Origin: Lactococcus garvieae
GTDB taxonomy: Bacteria > Bacillota > Bacilli > Lactobacillales > Streptococcaceae
Length of the DNA stretch: 44,927 bases
Reading direction: 5' to 3'
Assembly (NCBI RefSeq): GCF_016758115.1
Contig: NZ_WIVG01000017.1
Location: 1-44,927, forward strand
Below, one piece after another: positions 8,303 through 20,200 of this stretch (the first letter of the stretch is position 1; the number at the start of each line of letters is the position of its first letter). The position numbers and the translations under genes are program-made. The notes beneath the pieces were generated by a model. That model saw nothing but the letters and a program-made list of their open reading frames with translations. It was not told the origin of the DNA and did not search any database.

Positions 8303-8938
8303 ATGCGAGAACGCCTAATTTTTACGAGTGTTATTTTATGGGGGACAGCTACTGCAGTCAGTTTGACTTTACTTTTAGCTGTTCCGCTTTTCTATGTAGA
8401 TATTCATCTGGAAAACTTGCCGCAAGCATCAGGTCTTCCAGCAGAAACGCTGAGACATAATTTCAACATACTCATGGTTTATCTTGTCAATCCCTTTGCA
8501 AACACCCTGCATATGCCAGACTTTCCTTCATCTCCAGATGCTTTGCAGCACTTTAAAGATGTGAAAAAACTTTTCATGCTTGCTTTAGGCCTTATGATTG
8601 TACTAAGCCCGATGATTTTCCTTTTTTTAAAGGAACATCTGGCTATCGTCTATCACAATGGCATACGGTTTGTGATGGGTACGCCTCTGTTTATAGGATT
8701 GGTTGCTGCCTTGATAGGCTTTGATAACTTTTTTATCTATTTTCATGAAATCTTTTTCCGGGATGATACGTGGCTTTTTAATCCTGATACAGATCCTATC
8801 ATCAATGTTTTAACAGAAAATTATTTTATGTACACTTTTATCCTATTTCTTATTCTCTTTGAGCTCCTCTTTTTTCTCCTTTATTGGTCAGGAAATAAAC
8901 GGGTACAAAGGAAATTTATCGGTAAAACCGAACGATGA
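8303..8938 (+). CDS. DUF1461 / TIGR01906 integral membrane protein
   Basis: A 211-residue membrane protein of the TIGR01906 (DUF1461) family, widespread in Firmicutes and of unknown function. An N-terminal transmembrane helix (VILWGTATAVSLTLLLAVPL) is followed by an outside domain containing HNFNILMVYLVNPFANTLHM and FPSSPDALQHFKDVKKLF. Three further helices start near residues 92, 125 and 173. The tail RVQRKFIGKTER is positively charged. The ATG at 8303 is one base after the HAD stop. In many Firmicutes this family sits next to the same HAD gene, as here. Confidence 0.8.
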   Translation: MRERLIFTSVILWGTATAVSLTLLLAVPLFYVDIHLENLPQASGLPAETLRHNFNILMVYLVNPFANTLHMPDFPSSPDALQHFKDVKKLFMLALGLMIVLSPMIFLFLKEHLAIVYHNGIRFVMGTPLFIGLVAALIGFDNFFIYFHEIFFRDDTWLFNPDTDPIINVLTENYFMYTFILFLILFELLFFLLYWSGNKRVQRKFIGKTER

Positions 8939-8943
8939 GTCGT

Positions 8944-8970
8944 AAAACTGATGTAAAATCAGTTTTTTTC
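8944..8970 (+). terminator. Terminator after the DUF1461 gene
   Basis: AAAACTGAT pairs with ATCAGTTTTTTT around a short loop. It ends the thioesterase-HAD-DUF1461 operon. Confidence 0.8.
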
Positions 8971-8984
8971 TATTTTTTTAGGGC

Positions 8985-9109
8985 AATATGCGTTAAAATG
9001 GATAAGGAAGGTTTGGTTGCAGAGATATTTATCGCCAAACTAGAGAAGTTTTCACAGAGGAAAACTCGGTCGGTATTCTGTAATAACAAATGAATAAAGA
9101 GGCATTTTT
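8985..9109 (+). promoter_or_regulatory. Promoter and structured leader of GMP reductase
   Basis: A -10-like TTAAAATGG lies near 8991-8999. The leader then has two stem-loops: GTTTGG...CCAAAC (about 9011-9041) and AGTTTTC...GAAAACT (about 9048-9067). I cannot match it to a known purine riboswitch. No T-run follows the second hairpin. A regulatory role is inference from structure and position. Confidence 0.4.
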
Positions 9110-10099
9110 ATGAACACAATGGTTCCAGTTTTTGATTACGAAGATATCCAACTTATCCCAAATAAGTGTATTATTAACAGTCGTAGCGAGGCAGATACGT
9201 CAGTTAAGTTAGGAGCTCATACTTTTAAACTTCCTGTTGTTCCTGCAAATATGCAAACGATTATCGACGAAAATATTGCTGAAATGTTAGCCAAGCAAGG
9301 TTATTTCTATATTATGCACCGCTTTGAAGAAAGTACACGTAAGGACTTTATCGAAAAGATGCATGCTCAAAATCTCATTGCATCAATTTCTGTTGGTGTT
9401 AAAGACAATGAACGTCAGTTTGTCCGTGATTTGGCGGAAACAGCGACTATTCCAGATTACATTACTATCGATATTGCCCATGGGCATGCCAATTCTGTGA
9501 TTGAGATGATACAACTCATAAAACGTCTCATGCCACAAGTCTTTGTTATTGCTGGTAATGTGGGAACACCTGAAGCTGTTCGCGAGTTGGAAAATGCTGG
9601 TGCGGATGCGACTAAAGTCGGAATCGGTCCAGGAAAAGTTTGTATCACTAAGGTAAAAACAGGCTTTGGTACAGGGGGCTGGCAACTCGCAGCTCTTCGT
9701 TGGTGTGCAAAAGCAGCAAGTAAGCCAATCATTGCTGACGGTGGGATTCGTACACATGGTGATATTGCAAAATCTGTCCGTTTTGGTGCAAGTATGGTGA
9801 TGATAGGCTCTCTCTTCGCCGCACATGAGGAGTCACCAGGTAAAACCATTGAGCAGGACGGAAAACTTTACAAAGAATATTTTGGTTCAGCTAGTGAATA
9901 TCAAAAAGGTGAGCATAAAAATGTTGAAGGGAAAAAAATCCTCTTGCCGCACAAAGGCTCTCTAAAAGATACACTTAAAGAAATGCAAGAAGACCTTCAG
10001 AGCTCGATTTCCTACGCTGGTGGCCGTGACCTCAATGCCCTACGCAAAGTAGATTATGTCATCGTGAAAAACTCAATTTGGAATGGTGATTCATTATAA
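9110..10099 (+). CDS. guaC: GMP reductase
   Basis: A 329-residue cytoplasmic TIM-barrel enzyme that reduces GMP to IMP with NADPH, for purine salvage. The IMPDH/GMPR features are clear: [13 protein letters not shown] at the start, [13 protein letters not shown], the phosphate/catalytic loop [19 protein letters not shown] with the active Cys, and [17 protein letters not shown]. No CBS domains are present and the length fits the short GuaC type rather than IMP dehydrogenase. AGAGG precedes the ATG. The gene stands alone between terminators. Confidence 0.95.
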   Translation: MNTMVPVFDYEDIQLIPNKCIINSRSEADTSVKLGAHTFKLPVVPANMQTIIDENIAEMLAKQGYFYIMHRFEESTRKDFIEKMHAQNLIASISVGVKDNERQFVRDLAETATIPDYITIDIAHGHANSVIEMIQLIKRLMPQVFVIAGNVGTPEAVRELENAGADATKVGIGPGKVCITKVKTGFGTGGWQLAALRWCAKAASKPIIADGGIRTHGDIAKSVRFGASMVMIGSLFAAHEESPGKTIEQDGKLYKEYFGSASEYQKGEHKNVEGKKILLPHKGSLKDTLKEMQEDLQSSISYAGGRDLNALRKVDYVIVKNSIWNGDSL

Positions 10100-10102
10100 A
10101 AT

Positions 10103-10138
10103 GTAAAAAGCTGTCAGTACTTACTGTCACTTTTTTAC
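10103..10138 (+). terminator. Terminator of guaC
   Basis: GTAAAAAGCTGTCAG pairs imperfectly with CTGTCACTTTTTTAC. It starts four bases after the guaC stop. Confidence 0.65.
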
Positions 10139-10235
10139 GTCTTTCAAAGGCAATTATTTTTGAAACTCCGCAAAGGATGATGTAGAATGTTGGTGAAGAT
10201 ATAAAATTGATTTATTTTAGAAAGTAGGGAATATT

Positions 10236-10928
10236 ATGAAAGTACTTGTAGTTGGTGCAAATGGAAAAGTTGCCAAACATTTAGCAGAAAACTTAAAAGA
10301 TTATCCTGAAATTCAAGAAAAAGCTGTTATTCGTAAAGAAAAACAGCAAGGCTTTTTCAAGCAACTTGGGATTGAAACAGTTATCTTGGATATCGTCCAT
10401 AATTCGATTGAAGAATTCGCAGCAGCGATGTCCGACGTTGATGCAGTAGTTTTTAGTGCCGGTGCTGGTGGTTCTGGTCTAGATAAGACAATCATGATTG
10501 ATCTAGATGGGGCAGTTAAGGTTATGACTGCAGCAGAAAAAGCGGCTGTTAAACGCTTCATTATGGTGAGCACTTTCCGCGCGGGGCGAGAAGAAATAAG
10601 TCGTCAAATTAAGGAAGACTCGCCATTGAAAATTTATACTATTGCTAAAAATTATGCTGATGAGTGGCTAAAAACACGGACAGACTTGGACTGGACCATT
10701 ATTCATCCAGGAATACTCACAGATCAAGCAAGTACAGGTAAGATTAATCTAGGAAGACATGTAGAGATAGGAAATATCTCTCGTGAAGATGTAGCTAAAG
10801 TGATTCTTGAAACTTTAAGAAATGACTCTAGTATTAGAAAAGAATTTGAATTTGTCATGGGAAATATCCCAATCTCTGAAGCTCTTAAAAGTCTTAAAGA
10901 TGGATATGCAAAAGGAGAAGAAAACTAA
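10236..10928 (+). CDS. NAD(P)-binding protein, NmrA/YwnB-like atypical SDR
   Basis: A 230-residue Rossmann-fold protein of the atypical short-chain dehydrogenase group. The dinucleotide motif VLVVGANGKVAKHLAENL is at the N-terminus. VDAVVFSAGAGGSGLDKT near residue 70 and VKRFIMVSTFRAG near residue 110 are the usual second and third strands. YTIAKNYADEWLKTRTDLDWTIIHPGIL gives the Tyr...Lys-type region. Relatives act as NAD(P)H-dependent reductases or redox sensors; the substrate is unknown. Both neighbouring intergenic regions are long, so it is probably a single-gene transcript. Confidence 0.85.
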   Translation: MKVLVVGANGKVAKHLAENLKDYPEIQEKAVIRKEKQQGFFKQLGIETVILDIVHNSIEEFAAAMSDVDAVVFSAGAGGSGLDKTIMIDLDGAVKVMTAAEKAAVKRFIMVSTFRAGREEISRQIKEDSPLKIYTIAKNYADEWLKTRTDLDWTIIHPGILTDQASTGKINLGRHVEIGNISREDVAKVILETLRNDSSIRKEFEFVMGNIPISEALKSLKDGYAKGEEN

Positions 10929-11010
10929 AATACTTGAAACGACCTTTGAAAAAGTGACAAAAGTTCTATCTAAAACTCACATAAAAACTTAAACATCAAT
11001 TGGTAGAAGT

Positions 11011-11058
11011 AGGGTTTTAAGCGTTGCCACTGTCAGCGGCACAGCATTGAGAAAAACC
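11011..11058. other. Imperfect long hairpin of unknown role
   Basis: AGGGTTTTAAGCGTTGCC pairs imperfectly with GGCACAGCATTGAGAAAAACCT around a short loop. No T-run follows, so it is not a plain terminator. It lies in the 212-base gap between the SDR gene and the FMN riboswitch; nothing else is evident in that gap except the promoter. Confidence 0.4.
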
Positions 11059-11124
11059 TCCAAGAACTTTTCATGTTTCAAAGTTTGACTTAAAAACTTA
11101 TTTTAACCTAAAAAAATTTTTTTG

Positions 11125-11133
11125 TGATATAAT
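11125..11133 (+). promoter_or_regulatory. Extended -10 promoter of ribU
   Basis: TGATATAAT (11125-11133) is an extended -10 box placed just ahead of the FMN aptamer. No -35 is found at standard spacing (a TTGACT at 11085-11090 is too far). Confidence 0.65.
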
Positions 11134-11140
11134 AAACTTA

Positions 11141-11260
11141 TCTTCAGGGCACCGTGAAATTCGGGACCGGCGGTTAAAGTCCGCGAAGCTGAAAAGCTTG
11201 ATGTGGTGTAATTCCACAACCGACAGTAAAGTCTGGATGGGAGAAGAATAAGAGATAGGA
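11141..11260 (+). promoter_or_regulatory. FMN riboswitch (RFN element)
   Basis: The conserved blocks of the RFN aptamer are present in order: TCTTCAGGGCACCGTGAAATT, then GACCGGCGGTTAAAGTCC, GCGAAGCTGAAAAGC, CCGACAGTAAAGTCTGGATG and GGGAGAAGAA. The expression platform follows at about 11300-11352. CTCCC and AAAAT there can pair with the ATTTTGGAGG that contains the ribosome site of ribU and runs into TTTTTT. FMN binding should therefore stop transcription or hide the ribosome site. Confidence 0.95.
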
Positions 11261-14200
11261 CCAGTTCTTTTGGAGCTGTGTCAGTTTTCGCCAATATTCA
11301 AATGCTCCCTTCAAAATGAAGAAATATTATTTTCTATTTTGGAGGTTTTTTCGTGTCAAATTCAAAAACACGTCGACTCACACTTATCGCAATGCTTAGT
11401 GCAATTTCATTTGTACTGTCCTACCCAATGTTCCAATTTTCCTTGGTTCCGAGTGCAAGTTTTTTAAAAATTGATTTTACAATCTTGCCTATTTTGATTG
11501 GGCTGTTTATGCTTGGATTGAGTAGCGCTTTTGCTATTCTTATCATTCGTTCATTTTTATGGCTCTTGTTAAATAGTGACGGCGTAAATACCTATATTGG
11601 TCTTCCGATGAATATCGTGGCTGTCACAGTATTTGTGCTGGTACTTTGGTTTTTCCTCCGTCACAGATTTAGTTTACGGGGCTATATTATGGCAACCATT
11701 CTGGGGACTTTGGCCTTAACTGCGGTGATGGTAATACTTAACTATGTTTATGCAATACCCCTTTACTCAATGTTTGCTAATTTTGATATCGCAACGATGT
11801 TTCCTGGGGGTGTTTCAGCCTATATTGGTGCTGTTATTGTCTTTAACATCCTAGAGGGGTTGATTTTTGCAGGGAGCTTTGCTTTACTGTACTGGGCGTT
11901 ACGCGGTTCAAAAGCAATCAAATTTATTAACGCTTAAAAATAAAAAAATGGTCTATTGATGAGGAGAAAATAATCATGACGTGGTGAATGATTATTTTTT
12001 ATTTTCTTCTTGCATTTCTTTTTAACATCTGATATACTAGTATAAGTTCTGAAAAGAACTGACCGAAGACAGTTGGGGACATAAGTCATAAGCATCCAAC
12101 CGAGGACAAACATTTTAAACAATGATTGAACTCTCTATGTCTTTTGGTCGTGGGGATTTTTATTTGTAAAAATTCTTACGAACAAAATAAAATGGAGGTA
12201 AAAAATGAGCGATTACAAAGTAAACGAAGCAACTATTGCTAAGAAAGCTGAGTTGGTTAACGTCTTTGCGGAAAAATTTGAAGCTGCGACATCTATCGTT
12301 GTTGCAAGCTCACGTGGTTTAACTGTAGAACAAGACACTCAACTTCGTAAAGAGTTGCGTGAAGCTGGTGTGGAATTCAAAGTTGTTAAAAACTCAATCT
12401 TGCGTCGTGCAGCTGAAAAAGCTGGACTTGAAGCTTTGAACGACAGTTTTGTTGGCCCATCAGTAGTAGCTATCTCAAACGAAGATGCTATTGCGCCTGC
12501 TAAAATTTTGAGCGAGTTTGCTAAAACAGCAGACAAACTTGAAATCAAAGCTGGTGTCATTGAAGGAAAAGTTTCAAGCAAAGAAGAAATTGCAGCTATT
12601 GCATCTCTTCCAAACCGCGACGGTCTTCTTTCTATGCTTCTTTCAGTGCTTCAAGCACCTGTCCGCAACGTGGCTCTCGCAGTCAAGGCTGTTGCAGAAA
12701 AAGAAGAATCAGCTGCTTAATTCCATCAGGAATGACAGTAAGCACCTTTTATATCGGCGGATTTACGCAACAAACTAAAATTTACTAGGAGAATCAAAAT
12801 GGCATTGAACATTGAAAACATCGTTGCTGAACTTGAAACAGCAACAATCCTCGAACTCTCTGAGCTCGTTAAAGCAATCGAAGAAAAATTTGACGTAACT
12901 GCAGCTGCTCCTGTAGCAGTAGCAGCAGCTGGCGGTGAAACTGCAGCAGCTAAGGATTCATTTGACGTTGAATTGACAGCAGCTGGCGACAAGAAAGTTG
13001 CTACAATCAAAGCTGTTCGTGAAATCACTGGTCTTGGCTTGAAAGAAGCTAAAGAACTCGTTGATGGTGCACCAACAATGATCAAAGAAGGCGTTGCAGC
13101 TGCAGAAGCTGAAGAAATCAAAGCTAAATTGGAAGAAGCTGGTGCTTCAATCACACTTAAATAAGAAATACATGCTTATTTAAATGGGGAATCCCGATTT
13201 ACCTAGCTTTGGTTGCGCTGAGCGATTTTAAAAATTAGGAAAATCAATGAGGTTTCCTGCCAGAAATCCTGCCAAAGATTTTTTGGCAGGATTTTTGTTG
13301 GGTTCTGTCAACTCTGCGGTGGTAATCGCTAAAAAATGAGTTACAGCAGTGTGTAAAAAGTTGTCCTAGGACAGCTTTTTTAGTTGCCTTTGATAAGTAT
13401 TTGTTGGAGTAAAATCCGTTTTATGAGGTGGTCAAATCGCCCAAAGCCAAAGACACTATGCTTGATGAGTTTACAGAGATTGTTGAGCCTTCTAGTGGGC
13501 CATTGGAGTAAGGTGAAAGAATCCCACGACCAATAGCAGCCTTAACTACTGAGGAGATATTAGCCCTAGGTGCAACGAAATAAGGGGTTAGGATAACTGT
13601 GTCCCCACAAACCGCGCAATCGTACTTGGACTTCTTCAATTCCAGAACTCTAGGTCTGTGTCCGCGGGGTGTCATGAGAACCTCAGAAATCCTGTAATCA
13701 CGGACTTTACGAATTTCAGAAATGATGCCACAAGCAGGGCAAACCGTCTGCTTTGGTCGATAGCTAGCCGAAAAGATTTGTGCTTCATGTTCACCTGTCA
13801 GCTTTGTAAAACCTAGACGGAAATATTTTTCTTGCGGGAAAACTAAGTCTGAGGCTTTGAGTCCAGCAAAAGTGTGATAGACTCAGAATAAATCATAGAT
13901 TTTCCTTATAAAATAATTGTGTCGCAACTCTATTTTATCGAATTCCTATGACTTTTCTTGTATAAAAAAAGCAATAGATTTTCATCCGCACTTAAAAGGC
14001 CACCTTTTTTCCAGTATTTATATCTTTTATTTCACTGTTTTGTGCTTTATCTTTAGAGACATATCCTAACCATTGTCGCTCTTTTCCAGCACTCTTTCCT
14101 ACCTGAGTAGTATCTGGAATCATAAAGTGTTCATCTGGTGTATAAGTTTCGGCGTTGCTTTTAACCGGAGAAAATCTCTCATTGAATTCATTTAAGCTTT

Positions 14201-17200
14201 TAAAATCTTCCAATGCCACTTGAATAGCCAAATTTTTCTTTTCAAGTTCAGCTTTGGCTGGCATTTTTTTAACTTCCGAGTGCATGTTATTTCTAGCTTT
14301 TACTAACTTACTATCAGTTTTAGTGTTGTTTACTACAGTGTAAGCTATTACGGAAGCAAGGACGATAAATGCGATGAGGCCCATTATTTTTAGCTTCATA
14401 AGTACTCCTTATTTTAATAATTTGAAATTTCATAGTTTGATCCTGATTTTGGTCCCCAAGACCAGCAAGATAGAACCTGACCTACCCCAGCTTGTACCCA
14501 AATATCAGGGTAGCTACCTTCATAGATAGAATGGACGTATACTCCATGTCCCACGCCAGTATTATAAGTATTCCTCCAGTCTTCAGAATCTCCAGCTAAA
14601 AAGCTATCAGACCAAGCCCAAAAGTGTAAGGCTTTTCCAGAAATCGGAGCATAACCATATGGTGCATAATGCCAATAATTACCAGTTGTCCAATGTCCTC
14701 GTACATATGCACCAGACCCTAGCCTCATAAGTTGAGTTGGGGGGATATTTCCATCCCCTGTTTTAAGGGACAGAATATCAAATTGTGAAATGAATTTTGA
14801 GTCTGGTACTTGAATGGGGTCTAATCCAGCACCCGCCTCAATTTCTTCCAGTATTTTTGCTTTGGAATTATGATCAGTGTTTATAGATAAAATAGGTTTA
14901 TCAGGATTAACCATGTCATATATTGTAATTTCTCCGTGTACGCGAATACCACTTGATAATTCGATAATTGTGTCAGTTGGCTTTGGTTTTTCAGTACCAG
15001 TTTTATCAGCACCTAACTTTGGAATTTCAACAGCTGAGGCTGATACTATGGTAGGATTTGTATTCCCAGATACAAAAATTACTCCTCCTACAATTATCTT
15101 ACTAATAGCATTCAATTCTTTACTTCCTCCTTATAAATTCTTCGATTTCCTACCACTCTTTGATGATGAATAATATTTAGCTCCCTTCTTTTGTTTTTTA
15201 TATTATGTAAGTCCAAAAGGTTAGTTTTTACCCTTTAACTCTGAAAAATGTGTCTAATCTATGTCACTTATATCATAATTGTTATATTTATGCAAACTCC
15301 TCTTTATATTATTCATAGGATTTTATACCTTAGAAAAGGGTGCATTTTTAAGAAAAAACTATAATAGTATTTGAGATAAATAGCCTGCTCTGGGCTAGTC
15401 TCCTATGTTGATTTTGAAATACAGAAACATTTCTTAAAGTGAAAGAATTTGGCCTCCACAATCACCTGTTGAAATTCCCCAATGTCCCTAATAAAATTGA
15501 TGAAATAACTTGGGAATTATCTTATTTTGAAAAATGTGCTATCATGGATGATGGAGAAACAGCTAGAAGGAATAAAGGTGAGAAAAACTCCTCCCTTTGT
15601 CCCTAGCTTAGCTACATTTTTATGAAAAAGAGGAAAAATGATTTTTACACAGCAAAGTGAAGTAAAAGAAAAGGCTGCAGGTGTCTTTTAGGGCAACGAG
15701 ACTCCCATGAGAAAAGATATTTTGCTAAAAAATAAGCTTTTCAGTATTCGTTCTTGACATATTAGAAAATTATGTTTACAATTGTAAACATAAAAGGAGA
15801 AAGATAGATGAAACTGCACCATATATCATTACTTACAGCTGATTTTGAACGAAATTTTCATTTTTATGTTGATATTTTAGGCTTGCGCTTGGTGAAAAAT
15901 TCAATCAATCAAGGAAATATCTATATGCGCCATGTTTATTATGGAGATTTCAGAGGTACACCAGGAACGGTTGTTACTTTCTTTCCGGACCGACGATTTG
16001 ACTTGGAACGAGAAGAGGGAACAAGTTATCTGTCGGGCATTCAATTCAAGATTCCAAAGGGAGCTATGGACTTTTGGACTTCCCGCTTTAAAAAATTTGG
16101 GCTAGATTATCAGCGTGGAGATTATTCACTTGAAGTAAAAGATTTTGATGATGTTTTACTTGAATTTATTGAGGAAGGTGAGCCAAATAGAGAGGGACGA
16201 ATAAATGCATTGTCAGATGTTCCTGCTGCATATCAAATCACTGGACTGTGGGGAAGTCGTCTCTACAGTTCAAACTTAGAAGCTACGCGGTTATTTTTCC
16301 AACAGATGGTCGGGAGTGAAACGGGAATACAGCTATTAGCTTCCCAAGCTAAAGCCCCTTCACGAGTCTGGGGGAGAGGTTCAATCGATCATTTGGCTTT
16401 TGCTGTAGCATCCAGTAAAGACTTGGATGAAATTTGGGAAAAAGCTCTAACCTTTGGTTATGAAAGAGAGTTATATGCAGACCGAGGCTATTTTCAGTCA
16501 GTCTATTTAAGAGAACCAGGCGGGGTAAGAATTGAGTTTGCAACCTTGACGCCTGGATTTACACTGGATGAATCCATCCAAGATTTGGGAAGTGGCTTTG
16601 CCCTCCCACCGAGATATGAAGAAAGACGTCAAGAACTTCTGCGTTACTATCACAAGCAAGGTGTTCATTTTGAGAAAAAGAAAGAACAAGATCATGAAAA
16701 TTAAAGTTCAACATCTTAACGGTCGTCAAGAAAGTAAAGAATTTGCCAGTGCAGAAGAATTTATTTTACTCCAAAATCGTGAAATTCCAGTCTTAGAGGA
16801 TTCAGCCAAGGTACTGGAACTTGAGATTGAGGGGAAATCACGTGAATTTCAAGGCAATGTAGCTACACTTTATTTTGAATTAAACAAGTAATCTTAATGG
16901 TAAAGGTAAAGGAGAGAAAAAATGACAAGTGGACGTCTATCCGCATTTACAGATGGTATTGTTGCAATTTTAATCACCGTGATGGTATTAAACTTGAGCA
17001 TTCCGAAAGGGCCAAATTGGTCGGATTTATTTGATATGGGTTTTATTTTCTTGACCTATTTTGCAAGTTTTTATATTTTAGCTATTTATTGGAACAATCA
17101 CCACCATCTTTTTCATTTGGCAGAGCAAGTTTCGGGAAGAATATTGTGGTGGAACGTCGTGCTCTTATTTTTCATGAGTTTCATCCCTTTCACAACAAAT

Positions 17201-20200
17201 TGGTTGTCTGAGTTTTCAGGATCAAAAACACCGGAGATTGTTTATGCGGTAAATAACTTATTTATTGATATTATTTTCAATATCTTGAGCTATGAGATTT
17301 TTAGATCAAGAAACTATAGATTGAAAGAAATGCGTTGGGTTTGGAAAGGAGCCTTTTCAATCTTGATTCTGTTGGTTGGTATTGTGCTAACGATATTACT
17401 TCCAGTAGCTCAGATAGCACTCATCGCGACAATTTTAAGTATGATTCCTTGGATTGTTCCAGATAAACAAATTGAAAACTATGTTAATAAGAACTAAAAG
17501 TTATAAAAAAATGAATATAAAAAATAGAAATGCTGCAATACCAGTATTTCTATTTTTTTTAGTTAGTATTCAGTTATTATTTTAAGAGGATTTCACTTTT
17601 ATTAGGTAAATTTATATCTTTTTTTAAACTTGCTTGTGTATTTAAGTATAACATCAAAAATATAATCCCAAATATCGCGGGCATTTCAAAAGGTAGCATT
17701 AAAATAACTAATGTCAGTGTAAGTACATTCCAGATTAATCTATCTGTTATATCTACCTGTATGAAGGATTTTACTGGTATTGCTAAAGCGAGAAAATAGA
17801 TTGATAGTATCAAACTAATCCATTTTAACATATCTGTTAAGAACTGATTTCCAATCAAAGTTTTTATTTGACTTATTTCTGCAAAGTATGATCGATAATA
17901 TTGGCTACTATTGAATTCTTGGTTGGGTATGAATGAGATGAATCGATTCGACATATATGCAGAAATATGCTCTGCATTCAACGCTACTGGGTTAATTACC
18001 ATTATCACGGGAGAACTAATTTTTAAGCTATACATATTGTTTTGATAGGCATATGAGTAAACGTCTTGCCACTCTTTACTGTAATAAATACTTATATCTA
18101 ACTTTTTTAAAGGTATATCACTGATGAAAGTCATCCACTGAGCATACTCTTTTTTTATTTTTTCCTCATTAAGTTTTTGGTCAATGGGAATAATTATACT
18201 CACTGCATTACTTCTCTTATTTTCCGTAAATTTAAATTCCTTGCCCTTATAATCTCTAAATTTTTGAGTATCGAAATAGTTAGGAGAAACAAGCAAACTA
18301 TTTCCAGAATATGGTTCATAATTATTTTTATTAAAATCATAACCTATATTATACACGCTTAAGATAACATTATTCTGTTTGCTTATAAACTCTTTATAGT
18401 AATTATCTGTTTTCTTTTTACCATAATAAAACTCTGGACTAAATGACGTTAAATCTGCGGTGCTATATTGTTTCACTGAAGTAATTGGGTTTTTGATATA
18501 AGATAAATATATTTCTGTATTCATTGAACATAATGTCATTAATATCAAATACAGAAATACTATACAAAAGGATTGACTAGATAGATAAAAATAGCTGCTA
18601 TTTGTGTTTACTAGTTTTTGGGTATTTTTTTGTTGGAAAAATTTGAAACTAATAATATATATTAAAATAAATAAAATTATCCCACATAAAAATAAAATAG
18701 CATAGAAATATAAGAATTTAAAAATATCATTCCATTGATTATACCACCATAATATAATCAAAGGTAACACATTACTTAAAGGTAAAAGTATAAGAAAAGT
18801 CTTATTATTTTTGTTTAAACGAAAGTCTTCTATCTTCACTAGTATAACTAATCTTTATAACCAACATCAGCATAGTAATCAATAATATATAAAAATAATT
18901 TTCATATACTATGAGAGCAATTCTTTTGCTGGTTGATATAATTTCATAATTTATAGCAGTCAATCCAAGATGCGATAATTCCTTATCTATGCTACTATTA
19001 TAGTCAGTAAAATAGTAAATTCCAATTATATCTTTGTCTGCGATTTTTCGTGTCGTATTAGTAACTTTAATATTTTTATTAAAAAAATAGCATAAAAATC
19101 TAGTTATCCGCATAAAAACTGGACTTATCACACTTTATCAAGGTCAAAACCACTCAATTTACTACTAATTTACTACTTATGAATGAGCTTTGATACGACG
19201 ATTTATCCTTGAAAAGTGAAGATATAAAGATACTTCCAATAAAATTTGAATATTTAATAGGTAGACACTTCAAAAAATGAGGTGTCTATTTTTTTACCCG
19301 ATTTTGAAAGGAAGTGAACTTATGAAAACAAAAAATCAAGAATCAAAAGGTCGTTCCCCACTCTTTAAGACCATCAAACATTCATTCAGCCAATAAAAAA
19401 GAAAGGATAGGTAAAAATATGGAACTTAAATTTGTGATTCCCAACATGGAAAAAACATTCGGCAATTTAGAATTTGCTGGCGAGGATAAAGTCGTTCAGC
19501 GAAGAATCAACGGACGGCTAACTGTCTTATCAAGAAGCTATAATCTCTATTCTGATGTTCAAAGAGCAGATGATATTGTGGTGGTGCTTCCTGCTGAAGC
19601 TGGCGAAAAACATTTTGGCTTTGAGGAACGTGTGAAGTTAGTCAATCCACGTATTACCGCAGAGGGCTACAAAATCGGCACTCGTGGTTTTACAAATTAC
19701 CTTTTACATGCTGACGACATGATAAAAGAATAAAGAAAGAGAGGAAAAATGATGAGATTAGCAAATGGCATTGTATTAGATAAAGACACGACTTTTGGAG
19801 AATTGAAATTCTCTGCTCTACGTCGTGAAGTGAGAATCCAAAATGAAGACGGGTCGGTTTCAGATGAAATCAAGGAACGTACCTATGACTTAAAATCCAA
19901 AGGACAAGGACGCATGATTCAAGTAAGTATTCCTGCCAGCGTGCCTTTGAAAGAGTTTGATTATAACGCACGGGTGGAACTTATCAATCCCATTGCGGAC
20001 ACCGTTGCTACTGCCACCTATCAAGGAGCAGATGTTGACTGGTATATCAAGGCAGACGATATTGTGCTGACAAAGGATTCTAGTTCATTCAAAGCTCAAC
20101 CACAAGCAAAGAAAGAACCGACACAAGACAAATAGTCGCTAGGTAGAAAGGAGACTTTTTCGCATGAAACAGCGTGGTAAAAGGATTCGCCCATCTGGTA